64,000 bases of DNA from Ctenosaura bakeri (lineage: Eukaryota > Chordata > Lepidosauria > Squamata > Iguanidae): positions 62,001 to 126,000 of the forward strand of contig CAOLHI010001812.1 of the NCBI GenBank assembly GCA_948474755.1, given 5' to 3'. A model generated the notes under the pieces. The model saw only the letters and a program-made list of their open reading frames with translations, did no database searches and was not told where the DNA came from. The translations under genes were made by a program, and so were the position numbers. This document shows, piece after piece, positions 34,096 to 45,338 of this stretch. Position 1 is the stretch's first letter; the number at the start of each line of letters is the position of its first letter.

Positions 34096-34387
34096 TTGGA
34101 TTTACATTTTGGTGCAGAAAGGCATGGTGTAGAAAGTCATGCTAAATTAACATTAATTTAAATAAAAACAGGAATTTTAGAATGCATAATTGTCACTTTG
34201 ATTTTCTGAGATTATAACACACATTACTTTTGAATCTGGGACCATCATGTAGTTATTGCTACTACTGTTCTTTAGCTGTGATTAGCAACCGTTCACTCCT
34301 GAATGGATACAGACCAAGATAGCATATGGTGGGTCCATGGGCTCTCAAAGCAAGTAGAAAAAGACAATTTATGTTATTTCTCTCTAG

Positions 34388-34634
34388 GAATTGTTCAGTG
34401 TGGCCCTGCTTCAGTAAAAGCCATCAGAAAGGGAGAAGTGGGCTATGACTACGACACCATGTTTGTCTTTTCTGAAGTGAACGCAGACAGGGTCTGGTGG
34501 CGAATGACTAAAGTGAATGGAGAGAAACATAAAGTACAAAACAGATACCAAGGCCATAGGAAAGGACATCAGCACCAAAGTTGTTGGAAAGAATGAACAA
34601 GAAGACATCACCAATCAATACAAATTTCCAGAAG
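34388..34634 (+). pseudogene. TGM4-like gene 1, exon 9 (frameshifted)
   Basis: [33 protein letters not shown] and [12 protein letters not shown] are in the entry frame. [18 protein letters not shown] and EDITNQYKFPE follow in another frame. The 247-bp length is one base over the multiple of three required by the exon phases, with the shift near 34533-34545. Confidence 0.85.
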
Positions 34635-35427
34635 GTGATTGTATATTAAGGGTTTTATAAGAGGGGAACCACCATGACATTTTTACTGATAACATGGAAC
34701 GCCCTTTAGCATGGAATTTCCAGTAAATCAGAAAGTCTTGCTTGCTCCTAGCTAAATGTATATTTGCTGCTTTAGTCTAGGACACTAATTGCAACAATTT
34801 GGATCCAGATTAAGTCAAATATACATTATGATTTTTTTTTACTTCTTACTGTGTTTATTGGCTGCTGTTTATCTATGATTCACAGTGGCCAAACCAAAAG
34901 CCATCAACACAAAGAGATCATAGTAAAGTGGTTTAATTTGTTAGTTGTTGAGTTTATGTTCTGTTGTTGTTGTGTGATTACTTCATGTGCAAAGAGGTGG
35001 TCATAGGCTGACATACCCTTGTTTTAAGCTGTTTTGGAACTGTACTAGTAAATACCATAATTTTTAATTGTGCCTGGGAATGGAACAGGTGTCAGAGCAG
35101 TTATTTCAAAACTGACAGAAAATATTGTGTATACCTGGTCTCAGTTAATATCTGTGCTGTCATACTTTGTGCTGCTTAAAGATTCTGAATTTTTTAGTTT
35201 TTAGAAGTAGCTTCCTGTGGCACTCTTAGAAACATTCTAAATGATGTAGTAGCAGTACTCAGTATCCAAATTGGCTCTTTCCAGGTAGCCTGCAAATGTA
35301 TTTGTTGAAAATTATTTTGAGCTACAGAGGCCACAGTCTCTACAAATGTGGTCAAATCTACTAGTATCCTCAAACTCTATCCAAAAGAACGGATCTCAAA
35401 ATCAGTGGTTGAACTTGGAGTGTGTGG

Positions 35428-35530
35428 AGGGGTGGGGCTACAGTGTGAGGGGCGTGGCCACTGTGTGCAGGGGCGTGGCTATGGCATTAGAGGCATGGCC
35501 ACTGTCTTCGAGGGCATGGCTACGGGCCAG
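35428..35530. repeat. GC-rich minisatellite, about five units of 20-22 bp
   Basis: Successive units begin GGGGTGGGGCTACAG, GGGGCGTGGCCACTG, GGGGCGTGGCTATGG, GGCATGGCCACTG and GGGCATGGCTACGG. A drifting GGGCRTGGCYAC core in intron 9 of the TGM4-like gene. Confidence 0.8.
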
Positions 35531-36445
35531 GATGTCCCCAAAACATTCCCACCTGGGGTGAATCACCTCCCTGCCCCCACGTCCCTACGTGACAGCTCAA
35601 AATCCAGATAAACTACACACAGGCACACTCACAGCACCTCTTTCTTATCTAGGCTGAGCTTCAGTTTATTCTCTCTGTAGAGCTCCTTATTGACTATAGC
35701 CTGCAGTTTGCACTGCTTTACCAGAACTAGTTGTTAAAATTGTTAAAATACATGGAGCCTGGGGAGGTTAAAAGAGAGCCAGGAATAGTGGTAGGGAGAA
35801 AGAAATAGAGACAGAGCAGAGAAGGAGGACACAGAAGTAAGAGGGTCAAAGAAAGGGAAGGACTGGATTCTCCAGAGCCATGAAGGAGAGCCAAGATGGG
35901 AAACGGTGGTTAATTATTTTGAATGACACCACTGGCTATAGTCAGCCATTCATACGAATTGGACAAAAAGAAGTAGCAATGTCATCAACATCTGGCAACA
36001 GCTCAGTTCAAGCCTCTCTCAGTTATTCATGTAGATGTCAAATAGCATCTCATTATAATGGCCACTGAGCAAAGAACTAGTTCCCTGACACCACTTTTTG
36101 AAATTAGATATCGACACAGGAGTAGACCCACTTTAACACAGTGATTCTTCTGTCCAACCCAGAAAGCTGGCCAAAAGGATAGTGTGGCAACACTGCTGAG
36201 CAGTCCTGGAGACCTCTTCCTGTCTCCACTCCAAGAAAGGGCATCCATCTGAATCGCCAAAGCTGTTCCAGGAAAAAAAAAAACCAAGTTAAAACCAGAC
36301 TTAATCATGAAAACATTTAGTGTCAGCCAAGAGTATATAGAATTGCCCAGCAACCTGTTTTGGCCATGTTGCTGAAAATGGAGGTGTTTCTAATGAAATC
36401 TGGACTGATTTCACACACACACCCTCCATTTTTCCTGATTTTCAG

Positions 36446-36739
36446 GTTCTCAAGAAGAAAGAGATGCTATGAAAATTGCTTTGTCTCATGTGAAATCTCC
36501 TACTGATGCAGAAGTCTTTTACCCCAGTTCTTTCAAGGCAGACTTTGAGCTGGGAGTTGTAGAAGAAAAACCACTGTCTCCAGGACAACCCATTGATCTG
36601 ACTATTGTTGTTAAGAGCAAGTCTGCGGCTGCCTGGACAGTTGACCTTTATGCTTCTTGTCATCTGGAGTCATACACTGGGAAATTAGAGACGATCCTTG
36701 CAACCATCCATCAGACAATCCAAACAGAAGGCAAGAGAG
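36446..36739 (+). CDS. TGM4-like gene 1, exon 10
   Basis: 294 bp, open and in phase: SQEERDAMKIALSHVKSP, ADFELGVVEEKPLSPGQPID and LTIVVKSKSAAAWTVDLYAS. This is the linker and first C-terminal beta-barrel of transglutaminases. Donor GTGTGT. Confidence 0.87.
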
Positions 36740-37203
36740 GTGTGTGCACAAATTCCCATGAAGAGCCCTCTCAGTGCCTACTCTAAGTGTGTGGAACTGT
36801 TAGGAAATGTGAAAGATAGTACTGGATCTCTGGAACAAAGCAATCAAATTGGCAAAGCTAACCCCACCCTCCCTCATACAGGGTTTAGGAAAGAAAAAAG
36901 CAAGTTTACTTTTCCGTTTGCATAATCAGTTATATGGTCTAATGGAGAAGTGAGAGAGAAAAAGAAAAATTGCTGCAGGTTAGAGTGATGCAGAAAAAGA
37001 GTGGATATGGTGAAAATAAACAAACATAAAGTTACCACAAATATATCCTGTACTTACACTGGTACAGCTTACCACAAATATATCCTGTACCTAACAAGTA
37101 AAGGAGAAAATAGAGAGTAGAGACATGAAAAGGTTAGGTCTGGTTTTTCCACCAATAGGCAAAAACCTTTTAATGCAGAAAACTGACAGGCTGTGGAGAC
37201 TAG

Positions 37204-37668
37204 GGCCATTTCCGCATGTGGCGATGAAATCGCCCCAGTCTGGTACTTACTGGACTTCTTGGCTCAATGCTGGGGTCCAGGCTGCTCCAGAGCAGTGTGT
37301 GGCCGCCGTTCCGCACTGCTCTGGGGACGAAAATGGCGGCTTCTGGTTGGTGGAGGCTCTCCACCAACTGCTGAACCTCTCCAGCCTAAAGCCTGCCCCC
37401 GGCAGATCTGCAGGCTCACACTGGTGTGAGCCTACAAATCTGCACCAGAGTGCGGGAATGGAGTGGCACGGAGTGGTGCGCTCCATGCTTTTTAAAAACC
37501 TGAAAAACAGGTTTTTAAAATGCACGCTGCACGACCACTTCGGGTCATTCCAGAGCAGACTGAGGTGCGGAACTACGTAAAGTAGTCCGACCCAGTCCGC
37601 TCCCAGGTGCAGATGTCCTCTCTGGAGGACACTCTGCACCGGTTTTTTAAGCCCATGCGGAAATGGCC
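37204..37668. mobile_element. Foldback MITE, long type, TAG target duplication
   Basis: Starts GGCCATTTCCGCATG, ends CATGCGGAAATGGCC, flanked by TAG at 37201-37203 and 37669-37671. The GC-rich interior carries a hairpin (TTTTTAAAAACCTG with its complement near 37488-37520) and a GCAGATCTGCAGGCTCACAC dyad. Similar in sequence to 47594-48050 and 53950-54416. Confidence 0.85.
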
Positions 37669-37799
37669 TAGGAATGTAAAGAATATTCACATATTTTTTT
37701 TCTCCTCCTTAAAAAGAAAGCATTTTGGCACACCAGGATACCTAGTTAAAAAAAGAATGTGTGGGTTCATTCACACGAAAAAAGTAAATCACTGTTGTC

Positions 37800-37970
37800 T
37801 ACTTTAAGTGCCATGGCAGCATCCCATGGATTCCTGGGCTTTGTAGTTTGGTGACATGTTCAAGCTATTCTAAATATCCTTCCCTAAACTGTCAATCCCA
37901 GGATTCCATCGGTTGTTGTAGTTAAAGCAGAACGTAGCACTATAATTGTGTGGTGTGAATGGACACTCTG
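37800..37970. repeat. Diverged foldback element related to the short MITEs
   Basis: CATGGATTCCTGGGCTTTGT and CCCAGGATTCCATCGGTTGT face each other, with CCTAAACTG between. The ends (GTTCATTCACACG and TGTGGTGTGAATGGAC) differ from GGCCATTTCC, so this may be a separate subfamily. Confidence 0.5.
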
Positions 37971-38454
37971 ACAGGTTCTACACAAAAGCAAAGACATCAG
38001 CACTTTTTATTTCTTAATTTCATTGCTTTTCAATAAAAGTTACATTTTGCACAAAAACTGTATTTTCTGCAAAAAATGTCCAGTTTTCTGCAAGAAAGTT
38101 ATGTTTTGAGCTAAATAAATGTCCCCCCCCAAAAAAATTCAAAATTTTTACAAAAAAATTAAAATTTGGAAAATTGATGAAAAATGGTAGAGAACTTAGA
38201 AATATTTCATTCTGTATTTTCAAATTTTGAATGGTTTCATTCTGCATTTGAAAACAGAATATTTAAAGTTGTACATGCTTAATGGAGACAGACTCTTTTA
38301 ACAGATAAATAGACTGGTGCTGTACTTCTTAAAAATGTGTTTGTAAAGCTTTTTTTAAAAATGCAACAATACTTTAATACTATAATTGATTAACTGTGTT
38401 CTATTACTATAACTTGCTTTTGTTTGTGTCTGTTTTAATTTTGTTTGAGCTAAA

Positions 38455-38609
38455 GTCCATTTTCTTACTAGACTGTTATAGTGCTCTCATTCCACTTTCA
38501 ACATCCTATGGAATCCTGGGGTTTGCAGTTTAGGGAGGGGTCTTTGAGGATTCCATAGGATGTTGAAAGTGGAATAATAGCACTATAACAGTCTAGGAAG
38601 GAAATGGCC
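38455..38609. mobile_element. Foldback MITE, short type
   Basis: Arms TTACTAGACTGTTATAGTGC and GCACTATAACAGTCTAGGAA surround TTTGCAGTTTAGGGAGGGG. The right end is GGAAATGGCC and the left end is mutated (GTCCATTTTC). Confidence 0.75.
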
Positions 38610-38980
38610 AAGAATAGGACATAAACAATAACTCCTATGTCTTTCCATTCCAATGATGGCTGTCCTTCTCTGGAGAAAGAGCATCTCAACCTTTCTTCCA
38701 GTGAGCTTGACTCCTTTGGGAATGCAGTGACCCAGAGTCATAGGGCAACATGGGACAGGTTTCCCAGTGTAGTGCATTCCATATCTAGTAGAGAGAGGAA
38801 GAGGAGCAGGGCTCAGTAGAAAACAGACTTTTCCTCATTTAAGATTTCTGACCCAAGGAGGGTTGGTCAGGGCACACAGTCATCTCTCTGCCACCACACG
38901 CTTTCACTTGCAAGTGAGAGGTATCACCTAAAAGCTATCTTCATGCAAAACACTCAGTCTTACTCTGTTGTTGCAATTAC

Positions 38981-39200
38981 AGTGGGCCCTCGGTATCCAC
39001 TAGAGTTTGGTTGCAAGACCCCCCATGGATACCAACATTCATGGATGCTATGTCCCATTATACACAATAGTGTAGTAAAATAGCATCCCTTATATAAAAT
39101 GGCAAAATCAAAGTTTGCTTTTTGGATTTTTTTTTGGGGGGGGCAGAGGGATTTTTAATCTGTGGTTGGTTGAATTCATAGATACAGTGTCTGTGGATAT
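38981..39200. mobile_element. Pogo/Tigger-like MITE
   Basis: Starts CAGTGGGCCCTCGGTATCCA, then GGTTGCAAGACCCCCCATGG and TCCCTTATATAAAATGGCAA, and ends in TTGAATTCATAGATACAGTG. These match the widespread pogo-family non-autonomous elements. It ends about 45 bp before TGM4-like exon 11. Confidence 0.6.
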
Positions 39201-39245
39201 GTCTGTATGTCTGTCTCAAGTTCTGTCTTCTTTGTAATGACATAG

Positions 39246-39415
39246 CTATTCAGATTCCCTTGAGAGCAGCCACTGATGTTTATATGAACAAACAGGCTTC
39301 TACAGTGGATGAGCTTCTAATCAAAATCATTATTTTTGCTGATGTTCGAGAAACTAGTCAAAACCTTGCAAAACAGATAGTTTTGACCTTCAGGAACCCA
39401 CATCTCCAAGTTAAG
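39246..39415 (+). CDS. TGM4-like gene 1, exon 11 (last one found)
   Basis: 170 bp: IQIPLRAATDVYMNKQ, DELLIKIIIFADVRETSQ and NLAKQIVLTFRNPHLQVK, then GTAAGA. This is the end of the first barrel. The two exons expected for the last barrel were not seen before the second gene. An L1 insertion starts only about 100 bp downstream. Confidence 0.82.
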
Positions 39416-39497
39416 GTAAGAAGTTATAATAATAGAAGTTATAATAATAGGATGATGCTGAGATAGAGGTGGGTATTTTAAAAACCCAGGAGTTGAA

Positions 39498-40771
39498 ATA
39501 TTGGAAATACAATAAAAACAAAAAGAATAAAAACAAGAGAAGAATTAGCAAATAATGGTTGGAATTGCGAGTGGTTTTTATATACGCAAATGAAAATAAG
39601 ATTTAAAATGGACTTAAAAATAGAAGGTTTTGAGAAAAACACTCAATTAAATGAATTTGAAAAAAATAATATTTGAGAAAAAAGAACATCATACATCTCA
39701 TTTTTATAAATACATGCTAGATAGAGAATTAGAAACAGAAATAGTGAAAGATATAATGGTTGTGTGGGCACGTGACATAGGTCATGAGATAATGCTGGAA
39801 AACTGGGAGAAAAGTTGGAGAGATACTCAAAAATTTACTTTGGCACAGAGTCTAAAGGAAAACTATTTAAAAATTTTCTACAGGTGATATTTAGATCCAA
39901 ATAAACTAAGTAAAATGTATAAAACAGAATCAAAACATTGTTGGAAATGTAAAAAAGAAACTGGAACATTTTATCACATGTGGTGGATGTGTCCAGAAAC
40001 AAAGAAATATTGGAATAATATTCATAAAAATATGATGAAGATCTTACAAATACCCATTCCATTCTCACCAGAGATATTTCTATTAAACATGAATAATCAA
40101 ATACATACAGATTACAACAAATACAAAGATATAATATTATATATGGTAACAGCAGCAAGAATTATATTTGCTAAACATTGGAAGAGAGATAAAATACCAG
40201 ATTTGGAAGAATGGTTAAATAAAATTATAGAATTGACAAATTGTGACACTTTAACTAGAATAATGAGAAGAAAAAAGAATAATAAGAAAAATAGAGAAAT
40301 GGAAATAGTGAAAAAATTTATAGATAATAACTGGTCAAACCTATGTAAAGGAAAGGAATAAGGCTGTAAAGATAAGTAAAGATGGAAGTTTAGCAATAGG
40401 TGGATTTTAGACAATACAGCTATGAGCTATGTTAATTTAATTTACATCATACAAAAGAGTGTATGTTATATTATTATATATTGCATATTATTATATTATA
40501 TAATTATATTATTAATAGGTATTAATTATTATATTATATTATATTATATTATTATATGTTATATATTGTGGTATATGATAGTATATTATATATTGTATAT
40601 AATAACATGTCTTATGAACAGGTCTTATGAACATGTCAAAAGAGTATATTATATGTTATAGTATATTTTATATTGTAAACATTAACAAGTCTTATGAGCT
40701 TATGCCTGTAAGGATGAAATATTTTAATAAAAATAAATAATAAAAAAAGATATATTGGAAATACAATAAAA
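39498..40771 (+). mobile_element. L1 LINE, 5'-truncated, with 20-bp target duplication
   Basis: The element (39518-40751) is flanked by exact copies of ATATTGGAAATACAATAAAA at 39498-39517 and 40752-40771. It carries the ORF2 C-terminus (frames to 40361), including the Cys-rich CWKCKKETGTFYHMWWMC motif of L1 ORF2, then an AT-rich 3'UTR ending in AATAAATAATAAAAAAA. It inserted in the intron just after TGM4-like exon 11. The perfect duplication implies a recent insertion. Confidence 0.9.
40455..40680. repeat. AT-rich low-complexity tract (TATTA/TATA)
   Basis: Runs of TATTATATT and TATATTG units within the 3'UTR of the L1 just described. Confidence 0.8.
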
Positions 40772-42090
40772 GAGGTAAGTCAGGGGAAAATATCCAGAAG
40801 CAGAGAAGAGGGTTGTCTTTGATTCAGTTAGGTGGAAAACACATTGACCCAGGGGACTGAAAGCAATCCCTGCCTGCGTTTGTAGATTCCTGGGACAGTT
40901 CCAGACCCCCTGAAAAGTTCTTTGCCAAAAAAAAAAAAAAAAAAGGCGGCCAAGAAAGGAGACTTGCCATTCCTGGAAAACACCAAGAATGGTGATGCTA
41001 TTTATAATGGCTTCTGATGATATCCGTGATTATGTTGCCTGGAAGACTGTTGATGGACTTCAGGAAGCTCAGGAAGCTAATTTATATCATCTCAAGAACA
41101 TATGATCAAAGGATGGAGTCACTTTTGCCAAAATACCGAACGGTGATGGAACCAATATCCCAAACAATGGGATGACCAGTTTTACCTGCCTTGTGTGCTT
41201 TGAGCAGAAGATAGCAGAGAGCTGATTGAGGTTCTTTAGGAGTGGTCTTGTCTTGCACAATTTTTTAAAACCGGTTGTATAGTTCTTTTCAGTATTTTTT
41301 CTGAGTGATTTGAGGACAGAAGCTTGCAATATGTGGTGTGGGGGAATTATCTCTCACTTCCTGTATGAAGTGTATATGAAACCAAATATTTTAGGATAAA
41401 GTCAGTTCAGAGCAGGTCTGCACATGTTTACTTGAGACAAAATTAGGGTTGTCACATGCATTATAGGACAGGGCTTTTACACATTTAATAGTTATGTAAA
41501 AGAGGGAAATTCAATAGCTATTTCTTGTCATAGCAATTCCACCTGCTGAAATTCCCTTTTGTATGAAACCGTTTAAGGTATAGGAGCTTTATCCTTTATT
41601 TCACTGGGTAATGCTGGAGAAAGTACATATTTAAATACAAATATTCACATGATTTTTTTTCAATGCACGTTAACATAGAAATAACTAGAGTGTATTTTGT
41701 AGAGAGTACATGTGAAACTGATATAGATTGAATCAGACTGCCCACCCTGAGAAAAGATGCTGTGCCCATGTAGCACAAGCACAAAAGTTAGGCTTATTGT
41801 TTCCTTGGCCTCACTTTAAAAAAAGAAAAAAGAAATTCCACTAGTTATGAATCAGATGCGATAAAGAATATTCAAGGAACAGACAGGACATTTTTCACAC
41901 CTTGGGATTTTGTTTTCCAGCACATTTGTTTATGCTAAAATACATGCTCTTTGAGAGGAAAATGTGGGGTTTTCTGTAAGAAGAGGGTTTTCTGAGCAAA
42001 AAGTCATATTTTTGCACTAGGAACCGTGTGCTTCACATAAAATACATTCTTATCTGTACTGTGAGACAAAAGGCAAATAAGGTGAATGCT
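40772..42090. other. Sequence between L1 copies, no gene seen
   Basis: An A18 run (about 40928-40945) is followed by anonymous AT-rich DNA. The missing C-terminal TGM4-like exons were sought here and not recognised. Confidence 0.4.
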
Positions 42091-43136
42091 ATCTCTGCTG
42101 ACAAGCAAAAAAGCAGACTCCTCTTGGAAGATAACTGATGGTCATCACACTCAGTGATGACATCAGGCACAAAGAAATTTTGTAAGCCTTCAAAGAGTGT
42201 AACAGTAGATAATGTGAAAAATACAGCAGGCAATGATAACTTGGGAAAGTATGTTTGTCAGCTTGACACAATGCAAGTGCATATTGCCCATAAATTAAAT
42301 GAACTAAAAGAAATGGGATTGACAGCTGAATTAGCTGCAAAATCATTAGGTGATTTGATGACAACTATAAATTGTCTGCAGGAGGAAAATAATGGGAGGA
42401 AGAAACTGACAGAGAAAACTTTTGATCAGCTTCACCCCTGATGAAATCAGGAACAGAAGACAAAACAGATACACTTTTCCATTTTACTGATCAGACAGAT
42501 GATCAATGAGGCAATATCCCTGATGGGCTCAAAAACGTAATATGGATTCTGGTCCCCTTCTAGAGCCATCATTATCTTACATATATTCCAAACAATGAAT
42601 AGCATAGAACCAATCTGAACCAGCAAGACCTACGAGACTTTGGTCTTCTCACAGATTCTCTAGGAAACACCGGACAGCTAAAAATGGGGATAAACTGATA
42701 ATATTGATTATATGTATACTAAAAGATCTAATTTAAAATGTATTGTTGATTTATACAACTGGATAAGATAAGAGTAATATCTTTCAATGTGAAGGGCTTA
42801 AGTTCTACCACAAAATGTGCTAAAACATTAAAGCAAGTTAAACATTTATGCCACAATATTCTCTTTTTGCATGAAATACATCAGAAGGGGAAAAAAACAA
42901 ATTTTACCACTCAAACATTTCAAGAAACAATTTGTGGTGGGTGGATCTGGTAAATCACGTGGAGTGGCAATACTCATTGGTAAATCCTGTCCCTTAGTAG
43001 TAGATAAAATTATTCAAGATCCAAAAAGCAGATATTTGATAATGATGGAGGAAGTGATGAACAAGCCCTTTACATTCAGAACTTTTTATGCTCCAAATAC
43101 AAAACAAAGCTCTTTTCTGGATATTCTGAATAATAA

Positions 43137-45338
43137 TATAATAATAATAAAATTTATTTATATCCCGCCTCTCCCAATGGATCGAGGCGGTATTACAACA
43201 GTATACCAAATACATAAAAACATTAAAATTATCAAACATTATCAAATACATTAAAAACATTAAAATATAACCCATCCTCCCCACCCACCAACCCTTCTAA
43301 AAATCCCTAAAACACATTAACTATTAAAAACAAGAGGACAGTTGATGGGAGGCGGTGGAGCACTAGTCTGGGAGGGCCTGTCGGAAGAGAACAGTCTTGA
43401 CTGCTTTTTTAAAGCAGTCAAGACTGGTAATATGCCGGGTCTCCTCCGGCAGGCCATTCCATAACTTGGGAGCAATAGAAGAGAAGGTCCTCTGGGTAAC
43501 CGCAGCCAACCTAGTTCTGACTGGCTGCAGTAAATTCCTCCCAGAGGACCTTAGTGTGCAGGGCGGATTATATGGGAGAAGGCGATCCCGCAGGTAGGCT
43601 GGCCCCAAGCCATGAAGGGCTTTAAAGATAAGAACCAACACCTTGTACTGTGCCCGGAAGCTAATAGGCAGCCAATGTAAAGACTTCAGAACCGGTGTTA
43701 TGTGGTCAGTTTTAGATCTTCTGGTGACCAGCCTGCCTGCCATATTCTGAACTAATTGAAGTTTCCGAACTAAGCACATTGGTAGCCCTATGTAGAGTGC
43801 ATTGCAGAAGTCAAGTCGTGAAGTTACCAGCGCATGTACCACTGTTTTTAGGTGTTCCAGGTCCAGGAAGGGGCGCAGCTGGCGTATCAGCTGAAGCTGA
43901 TAGCAGGCACTCCTGGCCGCCGCATCAATTTGAGCTGTCATCTGAAGTGGCGAGTTCAGGAGCACCCCCAAGCTGCGGACACAGTCTTTCAGGGGAAGTG
44001 TGACCCCGTCTAGAACTGGTTGACAAACCTCCATACCTGGGCTAGGGCCCTTAACAGCGAGTACCTCCGTCTTATCTGGATTCAGCTTCAGCTTGTTTTT
44101 CCTCATCCAGTCCATTACTGCTTCAAGGCATTCGTTTAGAGGCGAGATGCCATCCTTAGTTGATGCTATTATCCAAGGCATGGAGAGAGATATCTGGGTG
44201 TCATAAGCATACTGATAGTACCTTGCTCCATGCCTCCTGATGATCTCTCCCAGCGGTTTCATGTAGATGTTAAATAGCATTGGGGACAGGATGGCGCCCT
44301 GAGGAACGCCGGATTTAAGCTCCTTTTTCGAGGAGCAGCTGTTCCCAAGCATCACCATCTGGTATCTACCTGAGAGATAGGACCGGAACCACTTAAGTGC
44401 AGTGCCCCCAATCCCCAGCCCTCTCAGGTGTTCCAGAAGGATACCATGGTCTATGGTATTGAAAGCTGCTGAGAGGTCCAAGAGTACCAGCAGGGTCACA
44501 CTTCCCCCGTCGATACCTAGGCGAAGATCATCCACTAAGGCAACCATGGCAGTCTCGACTCCATATCCTGCCCTGAAGCCAGTTTGAAATGGATCTAGAT
44601 AATCTGTTTCATCCAAGACAGCTTGGAGCTGAAGACCAACAGCCCTCTCAGTCACCTTGCTTAAAAATGGAAGATGGGACACTGGTCTATAATTATTCAT
44701 ATCCAAGGGATCTAGGGAGGGCTTTTTTAGAAGCGGCCGTATGATCGCTTCTTTTAGACAAGCTGGAAAATTGCCCTCCCTGAAGGATGCATTAATAATA
44801 TATCTTAAATGAGCCTTAATTGCAGCTTCTCCCTGGACGACCAGCCATGAAGGGCAAGGATCAAGAGGGCAAGTTGTCTTCCTTACCTTTCCAAGGAGCT
44901 TGTCTACGTCCTTGGTACTCACTGACTGAAACTGATCCAGTATAATGCTGTTCATGGAGTCGCCGGACGCTCCATTTGTAACCTCTGCTATAACACCGGC
45001 ATCCAAGTCAGCTCTTATCTGAGAGATTTTATCTGCGAAATGATTATTCAAGGCATCACAGCAAGCTACGTTAGGTTCTAACAACAAGTTCAGGGGAGTG
45101 GGTAGCTGTGTCAAATCCCTTACCACTCTGAACAGCTCTGCTGGATGAGAAGTTGCAGATGCAATACGTGCAGAGAAGAAAGTCTTCTTTGCTGCATCTA
45201 TTGCCACTCCATAGGAATGAAGGAATTCTCTATAGCGTGTCCTGTCAGATAAGAGTCGAGATTTCCGCCAGTTGCGCTCTAGTCGTTGTCCAGCCTGAAT
45301 GGTGTAGTGACTTGGAAGATTATTATAGGAGAGCATTC
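43137..45338 (-). mobile_element. L2 LINE, 5'-truncated, inserted in an L1
   Basis: A minus-strand non-LTR element with an ORF2 fragment, about 225 bp of 3'UTR (CCTCGATCCATTGGGAGAGG then GGGATATAAATAAATT) and an ATT-rich tail ending near 43137. The endonuclease is missing. The L1 reading continues on both sides. The 3' end repeats at 46023-46245. Confidence 0.85.
43363..45336 (-). CDS. L2 ORF2 fragment: reverse transcriptase and C-terminal domain (657 codons, open)
   Basis: A continuous frame of 657 codons without stops. RT blocks: NNYRPVSHLPFLSKVTERA, DPFQTGFRAGYGVETA, LLVLLDLSAAFNTIDH, SGVPQGAILSPMLFNIYM and KLKLNPDKTEVL. The catalytic box reads YYQYAYDTQ where this clade has YYQYADDTQ: codon TAT (plus strand 44203-44205) replaces the first Asp. 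The C-terminal part holds VTSRLDFCNALYIGLP, LHWLPISFRAQYK and LWNGLPEETR, typical of L2. The first ATG is internal to the original ORF, which would have had an N-terminal endonuclease. As it stands the enzyme should be inactive. Confidence 0.88.
   Translation of the reverse strand: MLSYNNLPSHYTIQAGQRLERNWRKSRLLSDRTRYREFLHSYGVAIDAAKKTFFSARIASATSHPAELFRVVRDLTQLPTPLNLLLEPNVACCDALNNHFADKISQIRADLDAGVIAEVTNGASGDSMNSIILDQFQSVSTKDVDKLLGKVRKTTCPLDPCPSWLVVQGEAAIKAHLRYIINASFREGNFPACLKEAIIRPLLKKPSLDPLDMNNYRPVSHLPFLSKVTERAVGLQLQAVLDETDYLDPFQTGFRAGYGVETAMVALVDDLRLGIDGGSVTLLVLLDLSAAFNTIDHGILLEHLRGLGIGGTALKWFRSYLSGRYQMVMLGNSCSSKKELKSGVPQGAILSPMLFNIYMKPLGEIIRRHGARYYQYAYDTQISLSMPWIIASTKDGISPLNECLEAVMDWMRKNKLKLNPDKTEVLAVKGPSPGMEVCQPVLDGVTLPLKDCVRSLGVLLNSPLQMTAQIDAAARSACYQLQLIRQLRPFLDLEHLKTVVHALVTSRLDFCNALYIGLPMCLVRKLQLVQNMAGRLVTRRSKTDHITPVLKSLHWLPISFRAQYKVLVLIFKALHGLGPAYLRDRLLPYNPPCTLRSSGRNLLQPVRTRLAAVTQRTFSSIAPKLWNGLPEETRHITSLDCFKKAVKTVLFRQALPD

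Larger units (their letters stand above)
31709..34387. other. TGM4-like intron (exon 8 to exon 9)
   Basis: Intron with the repeats listed separately. The remaining sequence, including short ORFs near 32598-32917, shows no gene. Confidence 0.5.
23149..39415 (+). pseudogene. TGM4-like transglutaminase, gene 1 (probable pseudogene)
   Basis: Ten separate exons encode a transglutaminase most like TGM4, a calcium-dependent enzyme that cross-links glutamine and lysine side chains. Order: N-terminal beta-sandwich (exons 2-4), catalytic core (5-9), start of the C-terminal barrels (10-11). The catalytic Cys (exon 6), His in NFHVW (exon 8) and Asp in WQVIDGTP (exon 8) are all present. Position beside KIF15 supports TGM4. 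Several lesions argue against function: exon 4 has no AG acceptor in phase and an A8 tract that shifts the frame; exons 5 and 6 do not join in frame; the GQCW active-site motif reads AQCR; exon 9 has an internal frameshift; exon 1 and the last two exons were not found. Exons 2, 7, 8, 10 and 11 are open, so decay is recent or a few calls are assembly errors. Confidence 0.7.

Noticed and set aside
37125..37690. Overlapping ORFs of about 150 codons on both strands
   Set aside because: They coincide with the long-type MITE at 37204-37668, whose GC-rich foldback structure yields open frames on both strands.
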